Shown: one piece after another, positions 1 to 12,446 of the stretch
Layout: each line of letters begins with the position of its first letter
How positions within the stretch are numbered: position 1 is the stretch's first letter
Assembly: GCF_963678975.1 (NCBI RefSeq)
Contig: NC_089274.1
Span: forward strand, 21,909,133 to 21,973,132
From: Dysidea avara
Taxonomy: Eukaryota; Porifera; Demospongiae; Dictyoceratida; Dysideidae
Direction: 5' to 3'
Length of the DNA stretch: 64,000 nt
The notes under the pieces: model-generated
Database searches by the model: none
What the model saw: the letters and a program-made list of their open reading frames with translations, nothing else
What the model was told of the DNA's origin: nothing
Translations under genes and position numbers: made by a program

Positions 1-515
1 ATTGTTTTTCCTTCCAGTATGTATTTGTGTAAGCCATGTCAAGTTGTTTCATGGGCCCGACCGACCCACCTTTTTAGGAGAATTGTAAAATTATAATTAA
101 CTTTCGTTTTAAAAAGTATTACCACAAACTCTATTTCTGTACTTCTTTTGTGTTGCTTTGTTTTTATGTACCAACCGATCTTAAGATTTTCGTCCCTGAA
201 ACAAATAACCAGGAGTGTGATTGCAAGGCATTGCAATATTTGAACATTGCTCTTTTTTGTTTTCTTTTTTGTCCTTACTGTTTCATCCATCACCTTTGGA
301 GTAAATTTTCCAACCTTGTTCAGTAGGTGGTTACATTAAACTTGTACACACATGACACATTTGGGGCAAGGCCATTTTGGGCATTTCCTTAATTAGAACC
401 AGAGAGGTTAGGTTCCAAGCATACTTATGTGTACTCCATGACCAGACTATCTCATTGTTGTGGTCATGTTATTTCTCCATCAGTGAGGTTATGCTTGGAT
501 TACTTGCTCTTGTAG

Positions 516-3500
516 GTTTTGAAGTTATTTACTGAGCTAGTTAAGAATGGTCATCCTGAATTCCGACAGAACCTTTTAAAACAGACTGTGCCTTTAAATG
601 ATGCATCAAGTAAGAGTGTTGCGTGTGACGTTGGAAGAGTTGTATATTATTTTGGTGTCCTTTTAATAGAGTTGAGGTGTACTGATCCTAACCTTGCTGG
701 AGATGTTGGTCGTATCAGAGATCTTGCTAAGGTGGATAGTTTGTGTGTGTGCATGTGTGCGTCCATGAGGACCACTACTCAGGTGCTACAAATCAGTACT
801 GGCTAATAGTCCTCCAGGATTAGTACCCCACAGGAAGCTCTACCATGTCCCATGAGGTGTAGACACTCAAAGTCCCACCTGAATCTCACCTGTTGTGTGA
901 CAGTGTGAGACATAGACAACTGGTGGCATGCACCACACACGCACACACGCGTGCACACGCACACACAGAGCAAAGCCTTTAGCTGCCGTGCTAGCACGGT
1001 CATGCCTACCCAGTGAACCAGCACTGTGACACCTTTGGCTAATAGGTAAGCTTTTTTAACTATGTAGTAAAATCTATTCACATAATGAAATGTCTCAAAA
1101 GTGTAGGCTTGTTTCCTGGATCGTGTTCTTCCACAACAGTATGTGCCACCATTTTGAATTTACTGATATACATTTGCATGTGATGTCACAACATCACGAT
1201 TATTTATAATACATATCAACATCACAATGTTCAGAGACAATTGTCATTAATCCCACAATCAATATAATCTCCCAGCCCTAATAGTGATCCTCTCTCATAA
1301 TCCTATAGAACCACTCCCCCCTACATTCCAAAACAACTTACTTCATCCTCCCCCAGCTTAATATTCTAGGTTGAGTCCTGTATATGTGTTACTGTTAATG
1401 TCTAAATTTTTATAAAATATTGTATGGAAATGTTCTCTTACCATCCAGAAATTATTGGACATGTTATACGATGAGTCAATTACTACTACACCCCCAACAG
1501 CACTATCATCAATGTCATCAAGAAGTAACCAATAGGATATCATGTAATCTTGTCATCATCACTGTTGTTATGCAGGTTTCCCAGAATCACGTCCATCATC
1601 AAGTGATTCAAAAAGTGATTCAAAATATGAAGGATTTGGTAATACAACAAATGAGCCACTTAAAGGTGAGGAATGTCTTTATTTTGTCGGTTAATAGTTT
1701 TCTCTCTCTTCTCTGAAAAATGTTGCAGTCTGTTCACGTGCATACCTTGTTCACCTAGTGTAGTAAAATGCTTTGCACTGTATGTACATATGTAATGTAA
1801 TGTGATGTGCATGTGTACTGTTTTATACTTGTAACATGGGCACGAGTGATTTGCCTGATATGTATGCCCAAAGCCCAAGGGCCTTTCCCCCTTACATATC
1901 AGGCAAATCATGAGTGCCCATGTTACAGCTAATATGTAACACTTCCGTTTCAGGCTGATAGCCTTGATGCCAATACGAGTGTAACCACTGAATTCGTTTT
2001 TTATGCATGCCTGAAAGATTCGATGATGGTTAGACAGCAAGTAATGTCGTAGCTACGATAGTTATAATAAATGGATGAGTCCTATGGATATCACGGAAAA
2101 GTAGAGTAGGGGGAATTTACAAGTGTTTTAATGCTTTCGTGTTGTTTAAAGACCAATCAAAATGTGTACTAAAGACCTAAAGGGGTAAGCTTCGTTATAG
2201 AGTGGTTAACTCATGTCATCCGTAATGTGGGCGTGTCTGCATTCAAAAACATGCTGAAATGCTTGTGAATGCACTGTAAGACTAGTTCTCACCTTTAAGT
2301 AGCATTTCCCAACTTGTAGAACAGCAAGGATACTGAAACGCCTTCATTTGAGTGCTGCTTGTGGCAATACTTCAATCTGTGATAATCATCATGTGAACAT
2401 TAATTTATTCCCACAATCGATTTCGGTCTGAGCTTGTATAAAACAAACAGAGGGCGGTACCATTACCTCATCCACATCAAGGCCATGCTCTGCTTTGATG
2501 ACAGCGGCTTGCTGTTTTGGAAGTGCAACCACTTTCCTGGGATGCATTTCAATGTACACCTAGATGTATCCGAGGTATACATGGCAAATGTATCCTCTGG
2601 AATTCCTTTGATCTGAGGTGTCAAAGTGTTACATATGTATATGTAAACTGCTGAATGATGACAATACAATACATCTCTGTAAAACAGCAGATGTCTTTCC
2701 TTTCAGTTGTGTATTGTGTGTTTGCTGTGTGCACATCCGTCATGTACTACATACAGTTGCTTTTTTTCCAATATCCTTTGTTTAAGGCTTTTGACATGTT
2801 ATAAAATGTTATTAGACGGCACAAAGGATTAGAATACATAAAGGATTAAACACATTAACTGTTGACCCTGCTATTTAAGAGTGGGATTTTAGAAACGGGC
2901 ATAAATTTCTTCTGTAAAGATTTCTTGCTGTATAATGTGCTACTATTACAATGTACCTCTCATCCCAATTATCATTAACCTGTGCTTATCAGCCAATACA
3001 TCCTTTCCACAGCTGGTGGTAAGTCCTTTTTGGTCGGAGGCTTGTTTGGTCGCAGACAACAACAACAGAAGCCGGTGCTTTATGATGCCGAGTATGCCTC
3101 CATGACTCCCATATCTCAGAACACTGAAGAAAATAATGTCATCCGTATTGCCAGCTCATCACGTGTAGATTATACCCAAGGACCTGTACAGTCAGGAGAA
3201 GGTATAGTGTATAAGCCACATCCTAGATATGAGTACACCCTAAGCTTTAACACATCCTAGATTTAAGCACACCCTATATTTAAGCACGTTCTAGATATAA
3301 CACTAGAGGTGAGGTTTGAATTGTAAGTAGTTTAAAACACAAAGCATTACAATTGGAAGAACCAGTGCAATTTTAATATTTAATACAGTAGGAAGGACTA
3401 ACAAACTTCATTAGACTAATTCTTACATTATACTAATATACACTCAGAAATGTTATTACTTCATCTCATACTGGCAAAGTCAAGTGTACCCCAAACATAT

Positions 3501-3834
3501 AGCTATGGTGTACTCCATGATCACATTAATAATTGAGCCATATGTTTTAGTTGCAATAATGAGGTTTCACTGTATCATAATCATTACAACATTTCTATGT
3601 GTTTGTTCAGTTGTTACATTCAATAGCCAAATTACCCTTGTTTGCACACACTTCCTTACAACTGTTATTAACAGAGGTTCGAGGTTTCAGATCAGGATAT
3701 CCGATATCCTATGACACAGTGACAATAAGTTTAAGTTTAGTTTGATAGCAGGTATACTGTAATGTGATGTTTGTAGTGGTATACCAATGTTACAGTATTG
3801 TGTGTTGAGCGACTGCTATTGCTGCTGATGTGTA

Positions 3835-3869
<35 letters not shown>

Positions 3870-5347
3870 GGCATGTCAGAGGAATGGCTGGTGGAGGATG
3901 GGGTGATGATAAAAAGTGAGTGATGCAGTGTAATAGTAGTAAGTGAGCTGTTCCCTCCCTGTTGTACTTTCAGAATCAATACCATATTATTTATTCATGG
4001 TAAAGCTGGGCTCAGATATATACACTGTACCAGCCACTGTACTTCATCCCATAGTATAAAATACGTAACTTGATCCGTTTAAACACTGGAATGCTAAAAT
4101 GCTAAACTGTAATTCTGATAAAATGCTGAAGTGCCAGAGTTTCAGCCGTCATGCGTGCTTTACTTCACTATTGCAAACTGTGCATACTTGTTTCAGACAT
4201 GTGTACTCAACTAGCACCATTCAATATTTGTAGCGCTAACACGAATAGTCTGAATGCTATCAAAAATGGCTAAGTTTAAATGGAGTGAAGATTCAAAAGT
4301 TCAGATTATATGTATTTCATAAACAGTTAAAAAACTACATTTGTGCTGATCTGTTTGTATAACTCTTTTAAGCACCATTGGTCTGTAAAAAAAAATGACA
4401 ATGCTAGGAGAAGAAGCTTCGTGTATCATAGATATCTAAAGGGGACATCTAAGTAATTTTTACTGTGTCTTATCAGGCATGCTTCAGGTCTCCCTATACG
4501 TGTGACTGTTCTATTAGGGTGACTGCTAAAGCATGTCACTATTTCATATTTTCACCATGCTAGCATTATAAACAAGGGGATATGGTCATTGTGATCGCAG
4601 AAATAGAAGGAGTGGTCTCCACACTGGATCATTATTAATCCGCTAATGGGCATGGTTTCGAACTCTCAATCCAATTGTGAAGTTATTTACCGAGCATAAG
4701 TGCTTTAAATAATTCTGTGACAAATATGCTGAAAACAAGGTACAGAAGGCACAGACTCATCAGAACCCCAAAAGGCACTTGCCACTGGTGAGTTTGTTAT
4801 TGTTGCATAAAACGATGGCTGTGCACTGCTTTGTTTGGCCTCCAGCCTTGTGACTGTGGTCAGTTAGGCAGGCTGGCTGGCAGACGAAAATTTGAGTTTT
4901 GGTGATTTAAAAAAAATCTATATCCGGCTGCCTGTAAGTGTTTTCTTGTTTTTAATATTGTATTTGATGTTAGATGGACCAATATTATTTTGTAAAGGGG
5001 TTTTTTGTCACATAAGATGTCCTAGGATGATGTTTAGAGGCAGAATGTCATGTCACTTTTGGGGCAACCCCTACTTAAACAGTACTACTGTACTGTTTGA
5101 TACAGTAGACTAATACTGGTCCATTACAGGCTTGTAGAACACGTTGAGGACAGACGATTTCAACCAGCTGGAGAAGAGCAACAGCCATTAACAGACAGTA
5201 GCTCAGAAGAGGAGCAAAGATTAGTTGATACGATCACTGCTCCGGGAGGGGTTAGGGCTGCTCCAGGCAGAGAGCAACTTGACCATTTTATCAAAAAGTT
5301 TGTTCTACATACACCTGTTTAGTTGTTTTAGTTTAGTTGTGTTTGTG

Positions 5348-5436
<89 letters not shown>

Positions 5437-8400
5437 CCTACATTTATCAGGTTGTCATACAAAGCCTATTACAGGTGCAAGTCACTCGATGTCTTAGTTA
5501 TAACTGACCTGATGAGAGACAAACTTCGAAGCCAAAATAATCAAGTTGTGCTGGTAAGTAGTTATGTCGGTAAATGTATAGTTGTAGGGAGAATATTGAA
5601 GTGGGGAAGTTTCACAAACAATTGGTAGGCTAGTTGGAAAGATGCTAGCTAATGTAAAGTCATAACAAAAGAAATTGTGTATCATACATTGGAAAATATT
5701 CATGAAGTTCTACCACTCAAATGTCTGATGTTAGAACTATTGTGATTACACTGTTACAATCAATCTAGTTATTTTCTACAGAAATATACTTACATATTAG
5801 TCTTAAGTTTACATATGTCCCTGTTTGTTATGCTGAAGTACCAAGTACTGTACATAATTCATTGCAAACATTTCATTGCACTGCATTACTGAATAGATTG
5901 GTGAGATTTGTTGTTATTGCATATAATAGCGAGCGTTATTTGTGCTGGAGGCAATGTTGAGGTCAGACATCCCCAGCGTGGAGTCCTGTCTAGATTTGAC
6001 ACTCGACGAGCTGAACACTTTATGTCAGTCACCTCAAGCAAGCATCAAGTCTAAAGCTACTAAGGTGAGGAATTTCAGATCCCAGGCTGTGACTCCTGCC
6101 TAGATTACAAGTATTTTAGGGATCAAGACACTACCTAGTATTTTTATTTGTTTTGTAAAAAAATTGACTCCCTGCAACACAGGCTTTAGCCTTCTAGTGG
6201 GATAATGGTAGTTTATAAACAAATGATGGTTGAACAGCCTAATCCTCATAAGGTCATTTGTGCAGTAGATTGTAATGGCCAATGGCTACCCTAAACATAG
6301 CCAGACCACTATTTTTCTATCACAGCACTTGCCATTTAGTGCCTACTGTGAAAAAAGGTATCTAGTACAAGATACTTGTCTCTAGGTGTTATTGGATTTC
6401 AATAACTTTTTAACAAATTGTATGGAGATCTCTAATAATTGTTTGGAGACCTCTAATAATTGTTTCTTCTTATGCATACATTGTTATATTATATATAATG
6501 TAGCATGTTGTTTTATAGTTACTAAAACAGCTGGGTGCTACCACAACAACACCAACTGAATCAGTAGTCACGATGACAACACCATCCAGTCGTATGACCG
6601 CATCATCTGGTGGTACTACAGGCAACATACTCGATCTTGATACACCTCCTGTTGCCAATGGTAGCACTTCCACTGAACAGGTATGTACATCTTGTATTGT
6701 TGTTTGTTCATCTAATTGTTTGACAGGCAACAGTTAGTATGTTTGAAGGATTATCAGTGACTGATAGTAGCAATACTGTCCCTATGGCTACCAATAACAC
6801 GGACTTTACTTCCTTATTTGGTAACATGAGCATTAATAAGGTATGTTAATAGATGTACATGAGTGTATTTATGTCTTAAGTTGGATTTACATGCTGTTAG
6901 ATTTAGAATGTAATGCATATTGAGGAAAAATTAAGCTTTAAAAAATGGCTTCAAAATTGTAAAAATATGCTGCTCAAGTGATAAGAAGTACTTGTCTGTT
7001 TATCATACAGTACGCTAGTACTATTTAGTAGGGATCGAGGAGGGTTGGGTTTTCTTACCCAAAAATATCACACCAGCTCTGTATGATCAGTTAGGCATTA
7101 TCAATCTCAAAAATGCCTTCAGAGTGATCTCAAACCTTTACAGCAAGTTTCTAAAAACTATTTTTAACTGAATTTTCTAATATCATCCTTTTTCTCCAAC
7201 CAAACATAACTCGACTATGGTTAAGGCTACGGGCTTGATTTCTTCACTGTTCAACATTGCTTTAGTCTAAGACATGCCTTTTGCCAAATGGTGGCAGCTA
7301 CAGTGTATGCATCATAGACTCCTCCTTTGTGTATTCCTTTCTCCACTACCACATAGTAGTGTAGTGTTGGACGATATTACATTTTCAGTAATCTAGATAT
7401 TTGAAGCCAAATAATCTAGATTTTCAATTTAATCGCGATATTTGTAACATTGTGTAAGTGATAGTTGTAGCATGGTAAATAAGTAGTTAAAAAGGCAAAC
7501 ATGTTGACCTTTTCAGGGTTTAGCCAAGGATTGTGTATTGGTAACAATATTTCCTGAAACATTAAATAAACATTCTCAGGCTTCTGTAGATCCTTGGGCA
7601 TACTGCCACCACCAGGAAGAAAACTAAATTAAGACCAGACAGGTAATGTAGTGTTCCCTGGCTTTAAAATTAAAATAATAGCATTATTCATAGATCTGGT
7701 AGCACTGTCTCCGTCACACTCGTTTTCACTACTGGTCATTTCACCTGCCACAAACTTACTGCTGGTTATTTCAGCTGCCATGCTCCCTTGTTCCTGACCT
7801 TTACACCTGCCACACACTGGCTGACTACCAGCCATTACACCTGCCACACGTACACAACACAAAAGCGTATTAATTGAAACAATTTGAAAACTGCTTGTAG
7901 ACAAATTAAGTTGTTGGCGCCCCAGCTGCACAAATTTAAAAAATCGATGTCTGCTACATGACAAGATGTAAAATCATTTGTGACAATATCACCCAACACT
8001 ACCACATAGGTGTTGATTCGTGGTCACATGTGATGGTTCCAGTGCTGACTATCATGAAAATCATCTGTAATTTACATAGTCAGGTGAAGTACCTAAGATT
8101 GATAGCTTAGGTACTTCACCTGAAAATGAAGCGGCCACTTCACTTTTCATTAATTGATAATCGGAGAGCATGTTTAGTCACAAAATTCTTTTGTGACTGG
8201 ATTGATTGCAGAGGTGCTTTTTGTAATGTTGTATAACGGGTAGAACATACTGTAGCTAAAAATAAAGCAGAATGGCCACGTCAGTTTTCAGTAATTGATA
8301 GTCGGGGTACACGTTAAATCACTCAATTGATTTCTGGCCAGCACTTTCCTTGGATGGTTTCCTTTGGTGCATCAGTTCACCAGTAATAAATCATGTTACA

Positions 8401-9764
8401 AAAAAATAAACAAGTACAAGGAAAATTAGAAATTTTATATTTGAGTATGGATCATACTATACTCTGCATATGACTATACTCTGCATATAAACTGAAGTAG
8501 TGTATTGTAACTACTGTTTACAAGTATTATTGCAGCAGGAATGGTGTAGCAGGGCTAATAAGGGAGGTTTGGCAATAAAAATTTCATACTGGAGTTGAGG
8601 CATATATAGCAACCATGGGTGTCATTCTGGGGGTCTGCAGACTTTCCACCAGAAAAAAAAACCTTGTACCCCAAGGGACTAGAATAGAGCTGGTATTATT
8701 TAATACTACCATCTATAGCCTCAACCATCAGACCAGACAACTGAGGTAGCTGGTGAAGATGATGGATTGATAGACCTCGGTGAACAAGATGACATGTTTG
8801 ATCCGTTAGTCAGGACATCATCTACATCCAGCAGAACAGGATCATTGCGGAGATCAGGTTCTACAAGTAGTCAGTCAGCATTTTCCTTCTTGAAACAGTC
8901 TGGAAAAGGGGAGGACCTGACTGCATCCAGTGACTTGTTTGGAGCCCAGCCCACGGCAGCTATGCAGCAGCAGCAGCAGCAGCAGCCAGTAGGTTTGGCT
9001 ACTCAGATGATGCAACAGCCAATGATGATGGGAACAAACATGATGCCATCATATGTAAGTAGTTTTGCCTTTTTTAGTTAGTACATGTATACAACCCTTG
9101 ATTTAAAGCACTGTATAGATACTTATACTTATTTTATTTTTTGCACGATATATGTTCTGATGTTTACTGTTCTTTTAGAACATGCCACCTTCTAGTACTT
9201 ACCAGCAGCAACCACACCTACCTGTTTCTACTGCATATCAGCAGCCACACCTACCATATGCCACAGCCCACATGCAAGGCACAGGTATCCAGGTATGTAA
9301 TACTCCAGCTCAAAACTATGCAAGACTGCTTGGTCCCCTTGAAACAAGAGGTGTTTGAATAACATGATGTTAACAACTGTTTTGCTGGGGCAAAGTCCTG
9401 ATAGTTTAGCATATGGCTATACTATCAGGACTCCTTGCACCTTCAATTGCAACTGCATCACAAGCCCTTTATTTTTGAGAAATGTAATATCACATATGGC
9501 AATTTAGAGTTGCTAGTTAAAAAAACACCTAGCTCAAATTTTAGAGTGCATATGTTATGAAGACTATTTGTATTGTGTATAATAAGAGTTTGTGGTTTTT
9601 GGCAGATGCCGTTACTTGGTAACAGTGCCAGGCCTGTACAGTTAGCAGCACAGACAAGTGTGGAAGATTCTAGTGATAGTTTCTCCTTCTTGGAGAAGAA
9701 GACATCCAAATCTGGAGCATTTGACTTTGTCCAAGATGAGATGAAAGCAAGAATGAATACCTAA
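516..9764 (+). CDS. TEPSIN: Tepsin (AP-4 complex accessory protein), 5' partial
   Basis: Tepsin is the ENTH/VHS-like accessory protein of AP-4 coats at the trans-Golgi network. Exons read by splice site and phase: 516-609, 670-731, (1357-1369, a possible 13-nt microexon), 1576-1665, 3013-3201, 3870-3915, 4746-4787, 5130-5297, 5451-5553, 5930-6064, 6519-6680, 6727-6840, 8719-9054, 9179-9292, 9606-9764 (TAA). Together these give about 608 residues. The first two exons are the C-terminal half of an ENTH domain (VLKLFTELVKNG, then TDPNLAGD before the last helix). The GGGW motif (3870-3915) precedes the tepsin-specific VHS-like domain (5247-6064, LDHFIKK to IKSKATK). AP-4 ear-binding motifs are visible: SLFGNMSI near 6811-6834 resembles the LFxG[ML]x[LV] epsilon-ear motif. 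SAFSFLK (8875-8895) and DSFSFLE (9675-9695) resemble the [AV]F[SA]FLN beta4-ear motif, giving two copies of this type. A polyQ run is encoded at about 8964-8988. The first ENTH exons lie left of the window or are not recognisable. Confidence 0.85.
610..669 (+). other. 60-bp intron inside the tepsin ENTH domain
   Basis: This stretch is open in the reading frame, so an ORF finder reads straight through it. It starts GTAAGAG and ends TTTTAATAG. Removing it joins DAS to KLRCTDPNLAGD, which fits the ENTH/tepsin pattern, while the unspliced reading inserts about 20 hydrophobic residues that do not belong. It shows the short-intron style of this genome. Confidence 0.75.
902..966. repeat. Alternating purine-pyrimidine (CA/CG) tract
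   Basis: An ACACACGCACACACGCG-type run lies in a tepsin intron. Such alternating tracts can adopt Z-DNA. No coding function is seen. Confidence 0.6.
1666..3012 (+). other. Tepsin intron without other genes
   Basis: Apart from the foldback element at 1830-1927, I see no exon-like or RNA-like signal here. Short open frames in this stretch have no recognisable similarity. Confidence 0.5.
1830..1927. mobile_element. 98-bp foldback MITE in a tepsin intron
   Basis: Near-perfect inverted arms of about 35 bp (TGTAACATGGGCAC... on both strands, with one visible mismatch) flank a short GC-rich loop containing CCCAAGGGCC. The element lies in the 1666-3012 intron. The same design (long arms, GC-rich centre) recurs at 50075-50154 with a different sequence. 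Confidence 0.75.
3837..3868. repeat. (TG)n microsatellite forming a splice acceptor tract
   Basis: The TG run directly precedes the TAG acceptor of the 46-nt tepsin exon at 3870. The repeat therefore takes the place of the usual polypyrimidine tract. Confidence 0.8.
5339..5434. repeat. (TG)n microsatellite, about 90 bp
   Basis: A long near-pure TG run lies in the tepsin intron 5298-5450, ending 16 bp before the acceptor of the exon at 5451. The C-V-C-V reading frames over it are artefacts of the repeat. Confidence 0.95.
6841..8718 (+). other. Repeat-rich 1.9-kb tepsin intron
   Basis: This is one of the longest tepsin introns. It contains a perfect 18-bp inverted repeat (8080-8123) and two diverged direct copies of a unit at about 8130-8185 and 8272-8325, both reading GGCCAC.TCA.TTTTCA then AATTGATA.TCGG. 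It also has an AT-rich segment with GATATT/AATCTAGA repeats near 7370-7440. No coding exon is seen. Confidence 0.6.
8080..8123. repeat. Perfect 18-bp inverted repeat with 8-nt loop
   Basis: Arms TCAGGTGAAGTACCTAAG (8080-8097) and its exact complement (8106-8123) flank an 8-nt spacer. It could form a strong hairpin in DNA or in the tepsin intron RNA. Confidence 0.9.
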
Positions 9765-11488
9765 CAATGACTGCCAGCTAATTTGTATATAATTAATGCA
9801 ATTAATTATATTTTGTTACTTGAAATATACTTACCAGTTTACTGAAATAATTGGCTAATTCCAAAGTGGGATGTTTAGCTGATTATCATGCATGGTTCAC
9901 CAAGTTCTATATTTAAAAGCATCACCATTTTCTGGATTTATATGCATTTGATTCAGTTATGAAAATCTCAAAGAAAAGTTGTGATTGTGAAAGTTGAAAC
10001 TAGAGTTGACATGTGGGGGGAGGGGGACACAACATAATTATCACCATAGTATATAGTGGTATTTCAGAGGAAGAGATGTTCAGGATGTGCAACACCCAGA
10101 AACTTAAAGAACTGTAATCCACAATACCTGTCTATGTTACACCATAATACAGTGTACTAGCATTCAGATTAGTAACCCATGCACATTTACACAGGATAAA
10201 CTAACCAACCTCTCCTTATTATCACCTTTAATGTGGGTCCCGTGGATATGCAAACAAAAATTGAAAGCAACTCTATCTGCTTTTATAAATATGTAACGGT
10301 TGTACCATGGGTTTGGCTGACATGACAAAATGTGGCCTCAATAATTAAAGTGACACCTGGGCTGTGTTTGTTGGAACAACCACAGTCTTTAGAGTGAATG
10401 TGTAAAGTTAAAAGCTACAGTTTGACATGACTGTTTTATTAGGGTAATGTTTGCAAAGCAGTCGCATGGAAAAAATTCAGACATGTACAGTTTTTCACTC
10501 AATAAAATTGCTGACTGTACATAGTAGGTAAAATTAATTAGTGCCAGTCAGAATGGTTCTGGTTATGTTGATATAAATCAACATATAAACAGAATCAATT
10601 GTTATGATTAACATAATGTAATTGCTATACAAGTATTTTTAGGCTATATTTCAGCTCTGCGTGAGTTAATTTTCTGGCAAACTTTAGTATGCATCACAAA
10701 CAGGATACTGATGCATGTTAGCTAAACATTGTATCCTACACATATTAAACTAGTGCTTATACAGTGAAACATCTATGGGTCCACCTATGGGACCCATGAT
10801 AAGTGGCCCTAGTTGTGAGGTGGCCCTATTACTGAAAACCTCATTGATATGGCCATAAAACAAAGTTGCCTTATCAATTAAAGCAATGAATATAGTAAAT
10901 TTATAACTTTGTAATTATTTAATAATCATCCAAATACCATTTTATGAAGTGATCTGCTGAGTGCTGACATATCTGCTCATAATTTTATGCCTAATTAATT
11001 GACAATAGCAACATGCATCACTAAAACATTGATTTATTTTAGTGTAATTTCTATATTCAATTGAGTACACCAATGGTTGATAGTCGAAGAGCAGTTGGCA
11101 CTCTAATAGAACAGTCATTGAAAAGAGGGTAGTAGTAAAGTTTAAGAGTAAGAGATGCTTGTTTAATGATAAAGTTCTTGCAGTTCAAAGCACCCAAAAA
11201 GGGTACCTCAGGAACCCAGAATGTTTGCCCAATTATGTATTATCTTTGCTATAAATCTTTAGAGTCTGTTGCTTCTACAACAGTTTGCCAGCTCCTATAA
11301 TCCGCATGCACTGTGGAGGTACAGTACATCTGCATTACTATAAGATTGGTAGCTATTACTGAAATATGCAATAGCTAACAGAATAGCAAACAATGTACTT
11401 ACTGGAGTTAACATGAAACAACCCTTATTTCAGTACTGCTGTTATGTATGAAGTTTCATCATACGTATAATCTTCACAGCTGATCACT
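9765..11488. other. Intergenic, no gene seen
   Basis: AT-rich spacer between tepsin and the FReD cluster. It contains copies of the dispersed CTCTA-N-TAGAG-type motif at 10427-10447 (degenerate) and 11100-11118. A segment from about 10905 to 11200 is a diverged duplicate of about 14120-14370. A pogo-like terminus (CAGTGAAAC..CT) lies near 10761. Confidence 0.5.
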
Positions 11489-11990
11489 ATGACAACACTT
11501 CACACCATCCTCATCTCACTATTCACTTCTGGAATAACTGCTACTACACATTGTGATCAGCAACTCAAAAGTAGCAGTTAATAACCTTTAAAAATGTATG
11601 TTCAACTGCTGTAAACTTTCTATTAATTTTATTGACTAAACCTTCTGGTGTACACCAAATGGACTGTTGGCTTGGACTATATATACTGTGACATTATACA
11701 ACAGCAAATGGAGGATGGACAGTTATAGAGGAGAAAACATAGATCTGAAAATTTTAACCGACAATGGTATCAGAGAAAAAATTGAGCATCTTAATAATGA
11801 ATTCTGGTAATGGTTGCACAATAGTCATAATTATGTAATTTGGTTAGCAGTAGCTCATGCAATTTTATGAAACCTTGAATATAAGAAAACCTGATCTTAT
11901 ATCTTCATTAGCTATGTGCAATGTGTTTAGGGTAGGAAGTGCTAATGAATAATAGCCACTGACAATTAGCTAGTCAGTGGGATTCATACA
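11489..11990 (+). pseudogene. Heavily decayed fibrinogen-related (FReD) gene copy
   Basis: It begins with an ATG and a signal-peptide-like start (MTTLHTILISLFTSGITATT) closely resembling the intact copy at 16977, then runs into a stop after about 30 codons. Downstream DNA still aligns by eye with the fibrinogen domain. GGAGTACACCAAATGG-type sequence for VYKMNSW, the ACAGCAAATGGAGGATGGACAGT segment (ANGGWTV) and AGGGTAGGAAGTGCTAATGA (FRVGNAS) are recognisable. Multiple frameshifts and stops are present. It is the most degraded of the three copies on this strand. Confidence 0.75.
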
Positions 11991-12446
11991 GTTCATAAGT
12001 GCATTTATTAGTGTACATTTGCCATATTCATTCCTATGTCAAGTTCCTTGTTACATAGTAACAATGTGAGGTAACTGTTTTGTGGACACATGACTATGTT
12101 ATAAGGGCACACACCACACTGTCTCTTTATTATACATATAAGGCCATCCAATGTTCTTCAGTGAACAGTCAGAATTGTATACATAGTAAAATTATTCTAC
12201 GTATATATAGTGAAGATTATCAGCATAATGACAAGTAGTGCTAACAGTCTCTCTGTGTGTTGCTATAGCTAACTGTGTAGCAAAAAAAATTGTAGCTACT
12301 TAACTAATCCCGGCATGTGCATAGATGCATGTAAATGATCAAATACAACTCTGAGAATATCATATTGCAGCACTGTAAATGTTCGTCAAATAAGAACAAC
12401 ACAACTATAGTTTCATTATCTACATGCAGCTGGTTAGTTAATTGCA

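Noticed and set aside
803..1081. 92-codon minus-strand frame
   Set aside because: It spans a CA/CG repeat within a tepsin intron, without homology.
4649..4672. tRNA B-box-like sequence (GGTTTCGAACTC)
   Set aside because: No matching A box at the right distance and no acceptor stem, so neither a tRNA nor a clear tRNA-derived SINE.
5339..5434. CRISPR-like or structured array
   Set aside because: The repeats are simple microsatellites without unique spacers. No CRISPR array exists in the window.
5225..5628. Frames rich in alternating Cys-Val
   Set aside because: They are translations of the (TG)n microsatellite in a tepsin intron.
7416..7964. Two minus-strand frames (61 and 111 codons)
   Set aside because: They are in the repeat-rich tepsin intron and contain repeated CAGGTGTAA/CAGCTGCC-like units. 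No domain is recognised.
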